IMG/VR virus record: IMGVR_UViG_3300013094_000025
Span: 1-64,000 of that record
Source: a virus
DNA: 64,000 bases
Reading direction: 5' to 3' (one strand)
Part shown: positions 1 through 7,499 of the stretch, piece by piece
How the letters are laid out: every line of letters starts with the position of its first letter
Position numbering within the stretch: position 1 is the stretch's first letter
Translations under genes and position numbers: made by a program
The notes under the pieces: generated by a model
Databases searched by the model: none
What the model was told of the DNA's origin: nothing
What the model saw: only the letters and a program-made list of their open reading frames with translations

Positions 1-198
1 AATTCTCTTCAGCAGTTAGTTAATGATATGGATAGACCTGGAAGTTTATTTCAAGGTATTTCTAGAGAAACATCTTCTGAAATTATTCGTATTGCTGGTC
101 AAGTTGCCGAATTGTCTGAAATCTTGAAGGGATTTGTTATTAACTCCGCCAAGCGTTCTAGAGATATTGCTGCAGGTGCTGCTGGTAATCAGCGATAA
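1..198 (+). CDS. C-terminal part of an unidentified protein, cut by the left edge
   Basis: Frame 1 is open from the first base to a TAA at 196-198, giving 65 residues with no start codon in the window. The segment is helical-looking and ends in an alanine-rich tail (DIAAGAAGNQR). I do not recognise it. It is co-directional with the primase gene, whose -10 element begins 6 nt after this stop. The gene is real by frame and context; its function is unknown. Confidence 0.6.
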   Translation, partial: NSLQQLVNDMDRPGSLFQGISRETSSEIIRIAGQVAELSEILKGFVINSAKRSRDIAAGAAGNQR

Positions 199-204
199 AG
201 AGTA

Positions 205-210
205 TATAAT
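205..210 (+). promoter_or_regulatory. -10 element (TATAAT) for the primase gene
   Basis: A perfect TATAAT ends 7 nt before the GTG at 217, the same distance seen for other sigma70-like promoters in this window. The upstream TGGTAA at 183-188 is only a weak -35. Transcription would start at or next to the GTG. Confidence 0.5.
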
Positions 211-216
211 AAAGAG

Positions 217-1227
217 GTGGAAGGACTACCTCAAGATTACGTAATTCAAAATCTGTATAGCTTTTGTAAGCGTCCAGTTTACAAAAAGTTTCAAGGTACC
301 TATAATGCTGAATGTTGTATTTGTCATGAAGGTTCGTCAGCAGGTAATAAGAGAAGATTATTTTACTTTCCTTCTGAGCGTTATTTTTATTGCTTTAATT
401 GTTCTCGTTCTTGGTCAGAATTAAATTGGATTCAAGAGGTTACTGGTAAAAGTTATCATGAAGTGTTAAAGGATTCTAAATCATATGACAATGCTGTAAA
501 TTTAGTAACTATGTTATCGGCTGTCGATGATAAAAAAGAATATAACATTCCAAGTATCCCAGAAGATAGTGTAGACTTAACAGATAATAATCAATGTGAT
601 TATTACAAAGGGACAACTCAGTATAAAATACTATCTAAAGCATTAGAATGCTGTAATAAGAGAAAATTATTTACAGCTATTAATCGTCCGTCAAGTCTTT
701 ATATTTCGTTCTCTGATTACGTTCATAAGAATCGTCTTATTATACCATTTTACTCAGATAGTAATAAAATTGAATCTTACCAAAGTAGAAGTTTAAACGG
801 AGATGATTACCCAAAGTATCTTACTAAATTAGGAGATAAGTGTCTGTATGGAGAAAATAATATAGATTTATCTATACCGTACATATTTGTATTTGAAGGA
901 CCAATTGATGCTATGTTTGTAAGGAACGGTGTAGCAATTGGTGGTTCTACATTAACAGAGAAACAAGAAACATTTTTAAATAAATGCTTCGGTCAAGAAA
1001 TTATTTACGTTTACGATAACGATAAAGATAATAAAGAAATGGATAAGAAGATAAAAAGCCTTATCGATAAAAACAAAAAAGTATTTATATGGCCTAAAGA
1101 ATTACAGAAGTTTAAAGATATTAACGAAATATGCTGTCAATTAGACGTTAATGAATTTCCGTATAACTTTATTGTTAATAATTCGTTTTCCGGTATTGAA
1201 GCTAGAATGAAGTTTAAAGCGCTCTAA
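217..1227 (+). CDS. 61: DNA primase, T4 gp61-like
   Basis: Synthesises RNA primers for lagging-strand replication together with the gp41 helicase. The 336-aa protein opens with a CHC2-type zinc finger (CCICH at 33-37, CFNC at 59-62) and has a TOPRIM-like core (VFEGPIDAM around 226-234, then YVYDNDKDN around 266). Length matches T4 gp61 (342 aa). The start is GTG, because the reading frame begins 7 nt after a perfect -10 and no strong Shine-Dalgarno is present. Its 3' end overlaps the convergent minus-strand gene by 14 nt. Assignment rests on zinc finger plus TOPRIM and on the other replisome genes in the window. Confidence 0.88.
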   Translation: MEGLPQDYVIQNLYSFCKRPVYKKFQGTYNAECCICHEGSSAGNKRRLFYFPSERYFYCFNCSRSWSELNWIQEVTGKSYHEVLKDSKSYDNAVNLVTMLSAVDDKKEYNIPSIPEDSVDLTDNNQCDYYKGTTQYKILSKALECCNKRKLFTAINRPSSLYISFSDYVHKNRLIIPFYSDSNKIESYQSRSLNGDDYPKYLTKLGDKCLYGENNIDLSIPYIFVFEGPIDAMFVRNGVAIGGSTLTEKQETFLNKCFGQEIIYVYDNDKDNKEMDKKIKSLIDKNKKVFIWPKELQKFKDINEICCQLDVNEFPYNFIVNNSFSGIEARMKFKAL

Positions 1228-1450
1228 TACAAAAATTAACAGCTTTTAAAAACTTATCTCTATAATTTCTAATAGGTTGAGGAGTTTCAACTTCATTTTC
1301 TTTTAAAGTTTGAAGACGAGAAAATTCTTTTTTTAATGCTGTTTGAAACTCTTCACTAAATTGAATTTGTTTAGGGTAATGAACCCTAGTAACAAACTTC
1401 ATTGTTTGCGGATAAAAACTTTCTACTATTGTATCAAATTTATTATTCAT
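1214..1450 (-). CDS. Small protein of unknown function
   Basis: A 78-aa charged protein with no recognised domain; one motif is PQPIRNYRDKFLKAV near the C-terminus. It lies 4 nt downstream of the 506-aa gene on the same strand, so it is probably co-transcribed from the late promoter in front of that gene. It converges with the primase gene, overlapping its end by 14 nt. No membrane segment or cysteine motif is visible. Confidence 0.55.
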   Translation of the reverse strand: MNNKFDTIVESFYPQTMKFVTRVHYPKQIQFSEEFQTALKKEFSRLQTLKENEVETPQPIRNYRDKFLKAVNFCIRAL

Positions 1451-1454
1451 ATTA

Positions 1455-2975
1455 TTACATTGCTAAACCTGCCTTAACACCTCCTATTGCAGCAATACCA
1501 GCTGCAGCATTAGCTCCAGCAGCAAATCTCTCTGAAGCTCCCATACTAGTGCGCTGATACTGAGCAATACGCGCAAATACATTCATAAGATCTTTTGCAC
1601 TTTGATTTGTTGCAGTCATTGTGTTAATTACACCTAATGTAAAAATTTGCGGCTTTGTACCGCTACTATCTGTTATATATAAATTATTTCCTGCAGCGTC
1701 TGTCATAATAGGATTATCAGGATCTGAACAGTCGTGTAAAAAAACAATACCTCGCTTAACAAAATCCATAAATTCATTATCTTTTCTCATTTGTTTAAGA
1801 TAATTTATAATATTAGTAGGTATATCTTTTATATACGCTGCTATACCTATACCGGGTATACCTCCTACTTCATTAAGTATGCTTTCTATTAAAATACTAA
1901 AATTATTATTTGTATTTAACTTTAAAGAACTTGTAAGTAATTTTTTTGTTTTTCTTGGCGGTTTTTCTGGTCTTACGTTTAATGTCTTAATAAAACTATT
2001 CAATGCGCGCGCGTCAATCTTACCGCTATTAAAAAATACATTTATTACTTTATTACCTCGACCACTTACCTTAGTCATTGTATTAATAGCTCCCTGCTGA
2101 ATCATATCTCCGCCACCTCCGCCACGAGAACCTCTCTTAGTTGTCTTTTTAGGGGGCTTAGGCTCACCTGGAGGTGTAGGTTCTGGTTCAGTCTCAGGTG
2201 TTCCTGATTCTGGAGGTGCTGTGTAACATTTTATAGATTCGTAAAATAATCTAGCGTAAACAGCTATTTTTATTATCTCAGATATATATAAATTACCGTC
2301 TACAATCTTTTCAAAATCACCACTAATACTTTTTATACCCGATACATATGCAGGGGTATCATCAAAAATATCATATAATAAGTTGCCAAATGGCTCTCTA
2401 GGTCCCTTAAAGGCGGTTAATCTACTAACAACAGCTGTACGACGATTTATTATTTCTTGAGTAGCAGGTAATATACAAAATCTGTCAATAGTACCTATAG
2501 CTACATCTCCTAGGTCGTCAATTTCTTTTTTTCTTTTTCTTTCAGCTTCCGATATATCAACATGTAAGAATGGTTGAGATTCTCCGTACTGATCATATGT
2601 TAAATCAGTTCTTTTTAACCAATTTGCAATAACGGTATTAATACCAAAATTTGTTAAATTTGAATTGACATTATCAATAAGCTCTATAGAATTACCTGAT
2701 TTAAAACCTTTTGCTAAAAGTGTTTTAGCAAGCCATCTGCATAAATCTACTATCGGTACATAAGCTTGTTTATAGGATTTAGGAGAAATATTAGAACTTG
2801 AAACTAATATAGGGGTGATAGATGAATCTAAATCACCACTAGGCCAACTATCCGTTAATGATGTAATGGTAGGATTAGCTTTATTATAAGCCTTAATAAC
2901 ATCTTTCCACCATTTTGGAGTCGCCGCCGGAGGCCCCTCTAATAGTATTTTAACAGCATCTTCAAAATCAAACAT
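1455..2975 (-). CDS. Putative capsid-targeted structural protein with Gly/Pro-rich linker
   Basis: A 506-aa protein of unknown function. The N-terminus MFDFEDAVKILLEGPP resembles a T4 capsid-targeting sequence: a short amphipathic helix ending in LLE before G, where a gp21-type protease would cut after (L/I)xE. A low-complexity hinge around residues 255-290 is rich in Pro, Glu, Thr, then Lys/Arg and a run of five Gly. The C-terminus is Ala/Gly-rich. A late-type octamer (ATTAAATA) lies 10 nt upstream of the ATG. Late promoter plus targeting signal suggests a head or internal virion protein; this is inference, not homology. Confidence 0.6.
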   Translation of the reverse strand: MFDFEDAVKILLEGPPAATPKWWKDVIKAYNKANPTITSLTDSWPSGDLDSSITPILVSSSNISPKSYKQAYVPIVDLCRWLAKTLLAKGFKSGNSIELIDNVNSNLTNFGINTVIANWLKRTDLTYDQYGESQPFLHVDISEAERKRKKEIDDLGDVAIGTIDRFCILPATQEIINRRTAVVSRLTAFKGPREPFGNLLYDIFDDTPAYVSGIKSISGDFEKIVDGNLYISEIIKIAVYARLFYESIKCYTAPPESGTPETEPEPTPPGEPKPPKKTTKRGSRGGGGGDMIQQGAINTMTKVSGRGNKVINVFFNSGKIDARALNSFIKTLNVRPEKPPRKTKKLLTSSLKLNTNNNFSILIESILNEVGGIPGIGIAAYIKDIPTNIINYLKQMRKDNEFMDFVKRGIVFLHDCSDPDNPIMTDAAGNNLYITDSSGTKPQIFTLGVINTMTATNQSAKDLMNVFARIAQYQRTSMGASERFAAGANAAAGIAAIGGVKAGLAM

Positions 2976-2985
2976 AACTATATAT

Positions 2986-2993
2986 TATTTAAT
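2986..2993 (-). promoter_or_regulatory. Late-type promoter octamer (ATTAAATA)
   Basis: On the minus strand the octamer reads ATTAAATA, close to the T4 late consensus TATAAATA and to CTTAAATA copies elsewhere in the window. It precedes the 506-aa gene by 10 nt. It shares a 58-bp divergent intergenic region with the late element of the 211-aa gene. Confidence 0.4.
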
Positions 2994-3018
2994 GCAAATT
3001 AAAAAGAAAACATTATAG

Positions 3019-3026
3019 AATAAATA
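3019..3026 (+). promoter_or_regulatory. Late-type promoter octamer (AATAAATA)
   Basis: AATAAATA matches seven of eight bases of the T4 late -10 (TATAAATA) and ends 8 nt before the ATG at 3034. Transcription would begin about at the start codon. Confidence 0.45.
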
Positions 3027-3033
3027 ATATATA

Positions 3034-3669
3034 ATGAATAAAGATGCTCAATTAATAGCTGAAGCTTATGAAAGTATTTATAGAAATCAAGTAGATGAAA
3101 GTTTTAGAGGAGCCTTAGCTGGAGCCGCTATGGGATTAATGAGTTTATTTAGCGGTCAACAAGCTCAGAGTCAAATACAGCAGCCTCCAACAACATCTGA
3201 AGTAGTACCTCAACATCAAATTGATAATAGTACAGCAGCGGGATTAAAAGTACTCGCCGGAGCTGCTAATCAAGCTAATGCTATTCAAGCCCAATATAAT
3301 AAAGATTGGCAGGCGTCAATGGACGCAACTAAAAATGATCCTAATTGGAAAAATTATACTACTGATCAAAAGAAAACAGACGATATAACTCAAAAATATC
3401 ATGCTGATTTAACAGCATTAAGAAATAATTTAAAACAACAGTTTAATTTAGACGATAATAAATTTGAACGTCTTATTAGTTATGCTACAAATTATCAACC
3501 TGATACTTATAAAGGTTTAATGAAATTAAGCTTAGCTACCTCAACCGCTAATTCAAAAGCAGGTCTTAATCAGTGGGTGGATACAGTTGTTAATAATTCT
3601 CGAGAAGATCTTGCTAATGATATTAAACAAATTAATCAAGTAACTAAGGGTATTCAGCCTTCTCGTTAA
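3034..3669 (+). CDS. Putative capsid-targeted internal head protein
   Basis: A 211-aa protein beginning MNKDAQLIAEAYESIY, strikingly like the N-terminus of the T4 scaffold gp22 (LIAEAQ) and internal proteins (FIAEA). A gp21-type protease would cut after LIAE. A second possible site is QVDE at 19-22. The rest is Gln/Asn/Ala-rich with a GALAGAAMGLMSLFSG segment at 27-42 that could be a buried helix. It stands alone on the plus strand behind its own late octamer and converges with the P-loop kinase gene, overlapping by 4 nt. A scaffold or packaged internal protein is likely; the exact role is unknown. Confidence 0.6.
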   Translation: MNKDAQLIAEAYESIYRNQVDESFRGALAGAAMGLMSLFSGQQAQSQIQQPPTTSEVVPQHQIDNSTAAGLKVLAGAANQANAIQAQYNKDWQASMDATKNDPNWKNYTTDQKKTDDITQKYHADLTALRNNLKQQFNLDDNKFERLISYATNYQPDTYKGLMKLSLATSTANSKAGLNQWVDTVVNNSREDLANDIKQINQVTKGIQPSR

Positions 3670-4295
3670 GTATAAATTAATGACGGAGTTTCTTCTCCGT
3701 AAGCTCTACCGTCTTGTTGAACGTATAATTTGACCTGCTCAACTCGTAAATCAGGTGGTCCTTCTAAAGAGATAATAGCCGGACAATCTTCTCTAGGAAA
3801 GAAAACAGCATCTCCTCTTTCATAGGCAGCAACTAAAGCTCCAAAGATATTATCAATTTCCTCACGATAAACTGGATCAATATCTCTACCTTTACGTTTT
3901 TCTAAAGGAATCTCCTGTCTTAACGGTAGATAAAAAATTACATCAAACGATTTTAAAGATTCTTGAACCAAGAATTTTGTATTTACAATAAAGTCATCAG
4001 ATACTTTACCCTTAGCATTAAGCCAAATACTATAAACAATATTATCTAATACGCAACGATCAAAAATAATGTCCTTTCCATCGTTAGCACTAGCATGTTG
4101 TAACTCATCAATTAAAGCATCGAGTATAATTCGTTGACTTTCTTCATTACCTTTTTGATTAAGTTTAAGCTTCTTTTCAGAAATTATATCTCTATAAGTC
4201 TTACTTGGCTGTTTGTACATAGGCCAAGTTTCTAAAAATTTTTTAATAAAGGTACTCTTTCCGTTACACTGAGTACCAACAATAGCTATCTTCAT
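3666..4295 (-). CDS. NadR-like/AAA_28-type P-loop kinase
   Basis: A 209-aa P-loop NTPase. It starts MKIAIVGTQCNGKST, a Walker A motif right at the N-terminus, followed by an FDRCVLDNIVYS segment typical of NadR-ribosylnicotinamide-kinase and thymidylate-kinase-like proteins. I chose the ATG at 4295: an upstream in-frame start would add 25 hydrophobic residues reading back through queE. The ATG lies 1 nt after the queE stop, so the pair is translationally linked. A paralogue lies at 35727-36284 beside dpdA and queF. Substrate unknown: it may be a nucleoside kinase, an NR kinase, or an unrecognised 7-deazaguanine pathway enzyme. Confidence 0.72.
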   Translation of the reverse strand: MKIAIVGTQCNGKSTFIKKFLETWPMYKQPSKTYRDIISEKKLKLNQKGNEESQRIILDALIDELQHASANDGKDIIFDRCVLDNIVYSIWLNAKGKVSDDFIVNTKFLVQESLKSFDVIFYLPLRQEIPLEKRKGRDIDPVYREEIDNIFGALVAAYERGDAVFFPREDCPAIISLEGPPDLRVEQVKLYVQQDGRAYGEETPSLIYT

Positions 4296-4296
4296 A

Positions 4297-5055
4297 TTAT
4301 ACTTTAAGTGCTTTATTCCAAATGAGCAACTGTAAACGAGGACTAAAGTTAACGTGAAGAGCTTTAGCATATTCTGCTACTGCTGGCGCATTCTTAACAT
4401 GTTCTTCCCTAGATCCGCAACAGGGCATAAACCAAATACGACTTAACGGTACATTAATACCCTCTTTATCATTTACATATTTACGCCAGATCTCATCAAT
4501 ATCTTCAGAACAATTAATAACAAACTTAAACCCGGATTTATTCTTTACATGCCACTTTAATACTTCTGGCTTATAAGTCTTTTCTTCTGGATCTCCGTTT
4601 GAAGTAAGTTTAGGTGATGTAGTGAATGTAGCCCTATGAGAGCTAATCCACATGCTATCCGGAATTAATGTAGCATTAGTTTCAAAATCAATACGAGGTA
4701 CAAACTCGTATCTTACACTAAATGCTTCAATAAACTTAAGAAGTTGCTTCTCTTGAATAAGAGGCTCCCCACCTGTAAGCTTTAAGATAGCTTTATTACG
4801 AAGATGTTCAATATAGTTATTATCTTCCATCATCTTAAAGATTTCGTCAAATGTCATCTTATTCTTTACTGACCAAGAAATAAACGAATCACAACCATTA
4901 GGTGAATCCTCAGATGCAAATCCTTTACACGTTAGGTTACACATTGACATACGCATAAAGACAGAAGGTACTCCTACGTACTCTCCTTCACCTTCAATTG
5001 TATAAAATACTTTATCGTCAGATAAAAATAATGTTTCAGTATCAGTTTTAATCAT
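4297..5055 (-). CDS. queE: 7-carboxy-7-deazaguanine synthase (radical SAM)
   Basis: Converts 6-carboxy-5,6,7,8-tetrahydropterin to 7-carboxy-7-deazaguanine. The 252-aa protein has the YTIEGEGEYVGVPSVFMR N-terminal signature of QueE, cysteines at 39, 43 and 55, and LTGGEPL in the SAM-binding core. The cysteine spacing is CX3CX11C instead of the usual CX3CX2C, so the loop to the third cluster ligand is about nine residues longer. Start ATG 5055 lies 1 nt after the queD stop; an upstream in-frame start would run into queD. Order queD-queE-kinase suggests one operon supplying the DNA-modification pathway encoded near 34-37 kb. Confidence 0.88.
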   Translation of the reverse strand: MIKTDTETLFLSDDKVFYTIEGEGEYVGVPSVFMRMSMCNLTCKGFASEDSPNGCDSFISWSVKNKMTFDEIFKMMEDNNYIEHLRNKAILKLTGGEPLIQEKQLLKFIEAFSVRYEFVPRIDFETNATLIPDSMWISSHRATFTTSPKLTSNGDPEEKTYKPEVLKWHVKNKSGFKFVINCSEDIDEIWRKYVNDKEGINVPLSRIWFMPCCGSREEHVKNAPAVAEYAKALHVNFSPRLQLLIWNKALKV

Positions 5056-5056
5056 A

Positions 5057-5509
5057 TTATTCAAAATAAATTGCTGAGTTGTTTTCGTGTTCAAAGACTT
5101 CAACTTTATCTACCCAGCAACGACCGTTAGTTTCAATCTTAATAAAATCATTAGCTATATTATAGCACCATTCAGCAGTTTTTTCAATACCTACTGCTTC
5201 CATAATTCTAAGCTGACATCCTCGTTGATTATTAAGCTCTTGCCAAAAAGGTAACAAAGGATCATCTTGAGCTACACAAAGGGTATGATCGAACTGATCA
5301 GTAAGTTTTTTCTTAAGATCTTTAATACCTCCAAAATCTACAATCCAGTTCTTATCATCAAGCTCCTTACCGGCAAAATAAAACTTAGCCTTAAGCTGAT
5401 AACCGTGAATATACTGACAATGACTATGTACAGCTCTCCACTGACGGAAAGCACATGAACCTAGTTCAATTATTTTAGTACTCTGCCAAGTAGGTTGTAT
5501 AATATGCAT
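5057..5509 (-). CDS. queD: 6-carboxytetrahydropterin synthase (QueD/PTPS family)
   Basis: Converts dihydroneopterin triphosphate to 6-carboxytetrahydropterin. The 150-aa length fits the family. The catalytic cysteine lies in HSHCQYIHGY (C31), and the Asp-His pair in FDHTL (D74, H75) is kept. Aligned by eye to E. coli QueD, two of the three zinc histidines differ: AAHRL becomes CAFRQ and HGH becomes HGY, leaving H35 plus unaligned H28 and H30 as possible replacements. The gene sits directly ahead of queE and behind a 36-aa basic ORF, all minus strand. Placement beside queE makes the assignment firm despite the altered metal site. Confidence 0.85.
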   Translation of the reverse strand: MHIIQPTWQSTKIIELGSCAFRQWRAVHSHCQYIHGYQLKAKFYFAGKELDDKNWIVDFGGIKDLKKKLTDQFDHTLCVAQDDPLLPFWQELNNQRGCQLRIMEAVGIEKTAEWCYNIANDFIKIETNGRCWVDKVEVFEHENNSAIYFE

Positions 5510-5510
5510 A

Positions 5511-5621
5511 CTATCTCTTCTTTTTTGTTTTAATTGTTTTTGTAATAGTAACTGTCTTACGAACGGTTATAGGCCCTTTTGTTATTGATGATACTCTTCT
5601 TTTTGTAGTCTTTGTTGTCAT
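5511..5621 (-). CDS. 36-aa very basic small protein
   Basis: A short ORF (ATG 5619-5621, TAG 5511-5513) rich in Lys, Arg and Thr, beginning MTTKTTKRRVSS and ending TIKTKKKR. Its ATG overlaps the TGA of the 100-aa gene upstream by 4 nt (ATGA), the same coupling used throughout this genome, and it fills the gap before queD exactly. Its charge suggests nucleic-acid binding, but that is speculation. Confidence 0.5.
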   Translation of the reverse strand: MTTKTTKRRVSSITKGPITVRKTVTITKTIKTKKKR

Positions 5622-5920
5622 GCTTTTTCTAAATTTAATGTCTTAATCAATTTATTAAATGTAGCAAGAACTTCTTTTGACCAACTATCTTCATAATTTT
5701 GTTCTTCATAAAAACAAATTTTATCCAATTTAACATTATCATTACAAGCTGATTTTAATTCTTTTGCTAAATTAATCATATCAGTAAAATCCTTCTCTTC
5801 CCACTCCGCACCTATATTTACAGATGAAGAAAAAAGAAGAGCTTCAATTAAATGACCTATCTTCTTTTTATCGAGAGTTAAATTTACTGAGCTATTATTT
5901 TCTTCGTTTGTAGGGCTCAT
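5618..5920 (-). CDS. Conserved-looking protein of unknown function (100 aa)
   Basis: A 100-aa acidic, helical protein with no recognised motif. It is the first gene of a minus-strand run (this gene, 36-aa ORF, queD, queE, P-loop kinase). A sigma70-like promoter, TTGAAC-N16-TATTAT, lies just upstream with its -10 ending 7 nt before the ATG. It may therefore be an early gene tied to queuosine-type precursor synthesis by transcription alone. Confidence 0.6.
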   Translation of the reverse strand: MSPTNEENNSSVNLTLDKKKIGHLIEALLFSSSVNIGAEWEEKDFTDMINLAKELKSACNDNVKLDKICFYEEQNYEDSWSKEVLATFNKLIKTLNLEKA

Positions 5921-5926
5921 ACAAAC

Positions 5927-5954
5927 ATAATACTATAATATAAGATTAGTTCAA
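5927..5954 (-). promoter_or_regulatory. Sigma70-like promoter of the queD-queE operon
   Basis: Read on the minus strand: -35 TTGAAC (5949-5954), 16-nt spacer, -10 TATTAT (5927-5932), then 6 nt to the ATG at 5920. The -35 overlaps the 3' end of the preceding nucleotidyltransferase gene, so this promoter separates early-type genes from the upstream group. Confidence 0.6.
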
Positions 5955-7499
5955 CTGTTTACCGAGCTTATTAACAAATATATTATAGATATTTTGATCA
6001 AAGTGACCGATAGTTTCTATAACCATACGCTTACGTTTCTTTTCATCAGATATTCTAAACATGTCTCTAAATTCTGAAGCACTATTCATCATGTGCCCGT
6101 CTATATCAAAAGTTACATTACCCGGGGCGTAGATATAACCATGACCTCCCTTTTCATTAAAAGGATCCATTTCATTAATATCTTTATACGGTTGAAAGTA
6201 AGATTTATCCCCGCTTCTTGTATTTTTAAAATTAAAACGCGGGTCTGTTTTCATATCCTTCAAGCCAACTAAAAATATAACTCTATCGACATCAGGATTA
6301 TAATGTTCAAGAATTTCTACAGGTTTGTAAGGAATTCGAGTTTCAATAATTTCATTCTCAGGTATTCCACAAGCATGAATAATTTGTTTTTTTTCGTTAA
6401 AATCAAATGGATACTTACTTGGATCTTTTAGAGCATCTTTACTTGTATTACTTGCTGTAGCTATATAAAATTTAGCTGACGGAAATTCATGTTTTGCTCT
6501 TTCGTAGTAGTGGGCGTGACCTTTATGAAAGGGTTGAAAGCGCCCGGCAAATATAACTATTAAATTAAAACCGATACCTTCAGATTCAGTAAAGAATTTT
6601 GAAAATGATTTATTAATATTAAAAAGAGGTTTAACTCTAGATTCAGCTAAACGCTGGGTTACTAATTTAATAGCTCTTTCTTTATTATCACCTTTAGGTG
6701 TTCCTACCTCTCCAGACTTTACACTTACCATACCTTTAAAGATTCCTGCTACACGTTTCTTTGATCTAGGATTTTTTAATTTTGTAGCGATCTCATTTAA
6801 TAGTTCCTCAAAAGAACCATCTATATTAAAATTTTGAAGTAAACGTTCTACTAAGTTCCAGTCAGCAGAGCTCCAAACTATTTCCCTAGATAATTCTTTA
6901 AAGTTTTCTAATTTTACTTTTCGTAAAGATAAGTTAACCGAGCTTAAATTAAATTCATACTCTTCACCTTTCTGTAAAGCCGGTAAATTATTAATACCTA
7001 AACGGCGAAAAACAGCCTTAGACTCTTCTTCAAGTAAAACTGTTTTAACTAATCCTATAAGAAGACCTTGTTTTTCTGCAGGTAGGTCTAAGAAATTATT
7101 TTTAAAATTATGTTCTTCCTCTGATAAAGCTATAATGTTATCAACTTGAATGTACTGACCGGGTTCTCCTGTTATAGGGAATAAAACTGATATAAGCTCT
7201 CCGGAATTATAATATCTTCTACCAGTATATTTCGGACTTTTAAAAGGTACTATAAGACTAGTAGGTAAAGAAGTTACAGAATCAATAATTTGTTGTTTAA
7301 CTTCTTGTTTATTATCACCTTTAAAGGACACAATTATATCTAAATCTCCAAAATCTGCCTTAGCCCCTGTTTTTATACTACCAGATAAAGTAGCGTTAAT
7401 AAAGCCGGGTATTTTTTTAAGTACAAGTTTAACATAATCGTTAAATGTACTTTGTACATCTTCTCTTTTAATGCGATTTCCACCCGCTACGCCACTCAC
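5946..7499 (-). CDS. Nucleotidyltransferase fused to an NMN-adenylyltransferase-like domain
   Basis: A 517-aa two-domain protein. Residues 1-290 carry a polymerase-beta-type nucleotidyltransferase core (LSGS at 38-41, then D52 and D54 in DLDI). Residues 312-517 are a cytidylyltransferase-like domain with GRFQPFHKGH at 319-328, as in NMN adenylyltransferases. Between them, FSKFFTESEG (299-308) resembles the capsid-targeting N-termini of neighbouring genes. The N-terminal half is paralogous to the 8149-9108 product. Start is GTG, overlapping the endonuclease TGA (GTGA), with a strong AAGGAGG 10 nt upstream. The target of the first domain is unknown; the second may make NAD. Confidence 0.72.
   Translation of the reverse strand: MSGVAGGNRIKREDVQSTFNDYVKLVLKKIPGFINATLSGSIKTGAKADFGDLDIIVSFKGDNKQEVKQQIIDSVTSLPTSLIVPFKSPKYTGRRYYNSGELISVLFPITGEPGQYIQVDNIIALSEEEHNFKNNFLDLPAEKQGLLIGLVKTVLLEEESKAVFRRLGINNLPALQKGEEYEFNLSSVNLSLRKVKLENFKELSREIVWSSADWNLVERLLQNFNIDGSFEELLNEIATKLKNPRSKKRVAGIFKGMVSVKSGEVGTPKGDNKERAIKLVTQRLAESRVKPLFNINKSFSKFFTESEGIGFNLIVIFAGRFQPFHKGHAHYYERAKHEFPSAKFYIATASNTSKDALKDPSKYPFDFNEKKQIIHACGIPENEIIETRIPYKPVEILEHYNPDVDRVIFLVGLKDMKTDPRFNFKNTRSGDKSYFQPYKDINEMDPFNEKGGHGYIYAPGNVTFDIDGHMMNSASEFRDMFRISDEKKRKRMVIETIGHFDQNIYNIFVNKLGKQLN

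Noticed and set aside
1879-2100. Hydrophobic plus-strand ORF inside the 506-aa gene
   Set aside because: Antisense shadow; no promoter or coupling, and the minus-strand frame is open for 506 codons.
4296-4370. Signal-peptide-like hydrophobic N-terminal extension of the P-loop kinase frame
   Set aside because: It reads back through the end of queE, and the Walker A motif begins right after the internal ATG at 4295, which sits 1 nt after the queE stop.
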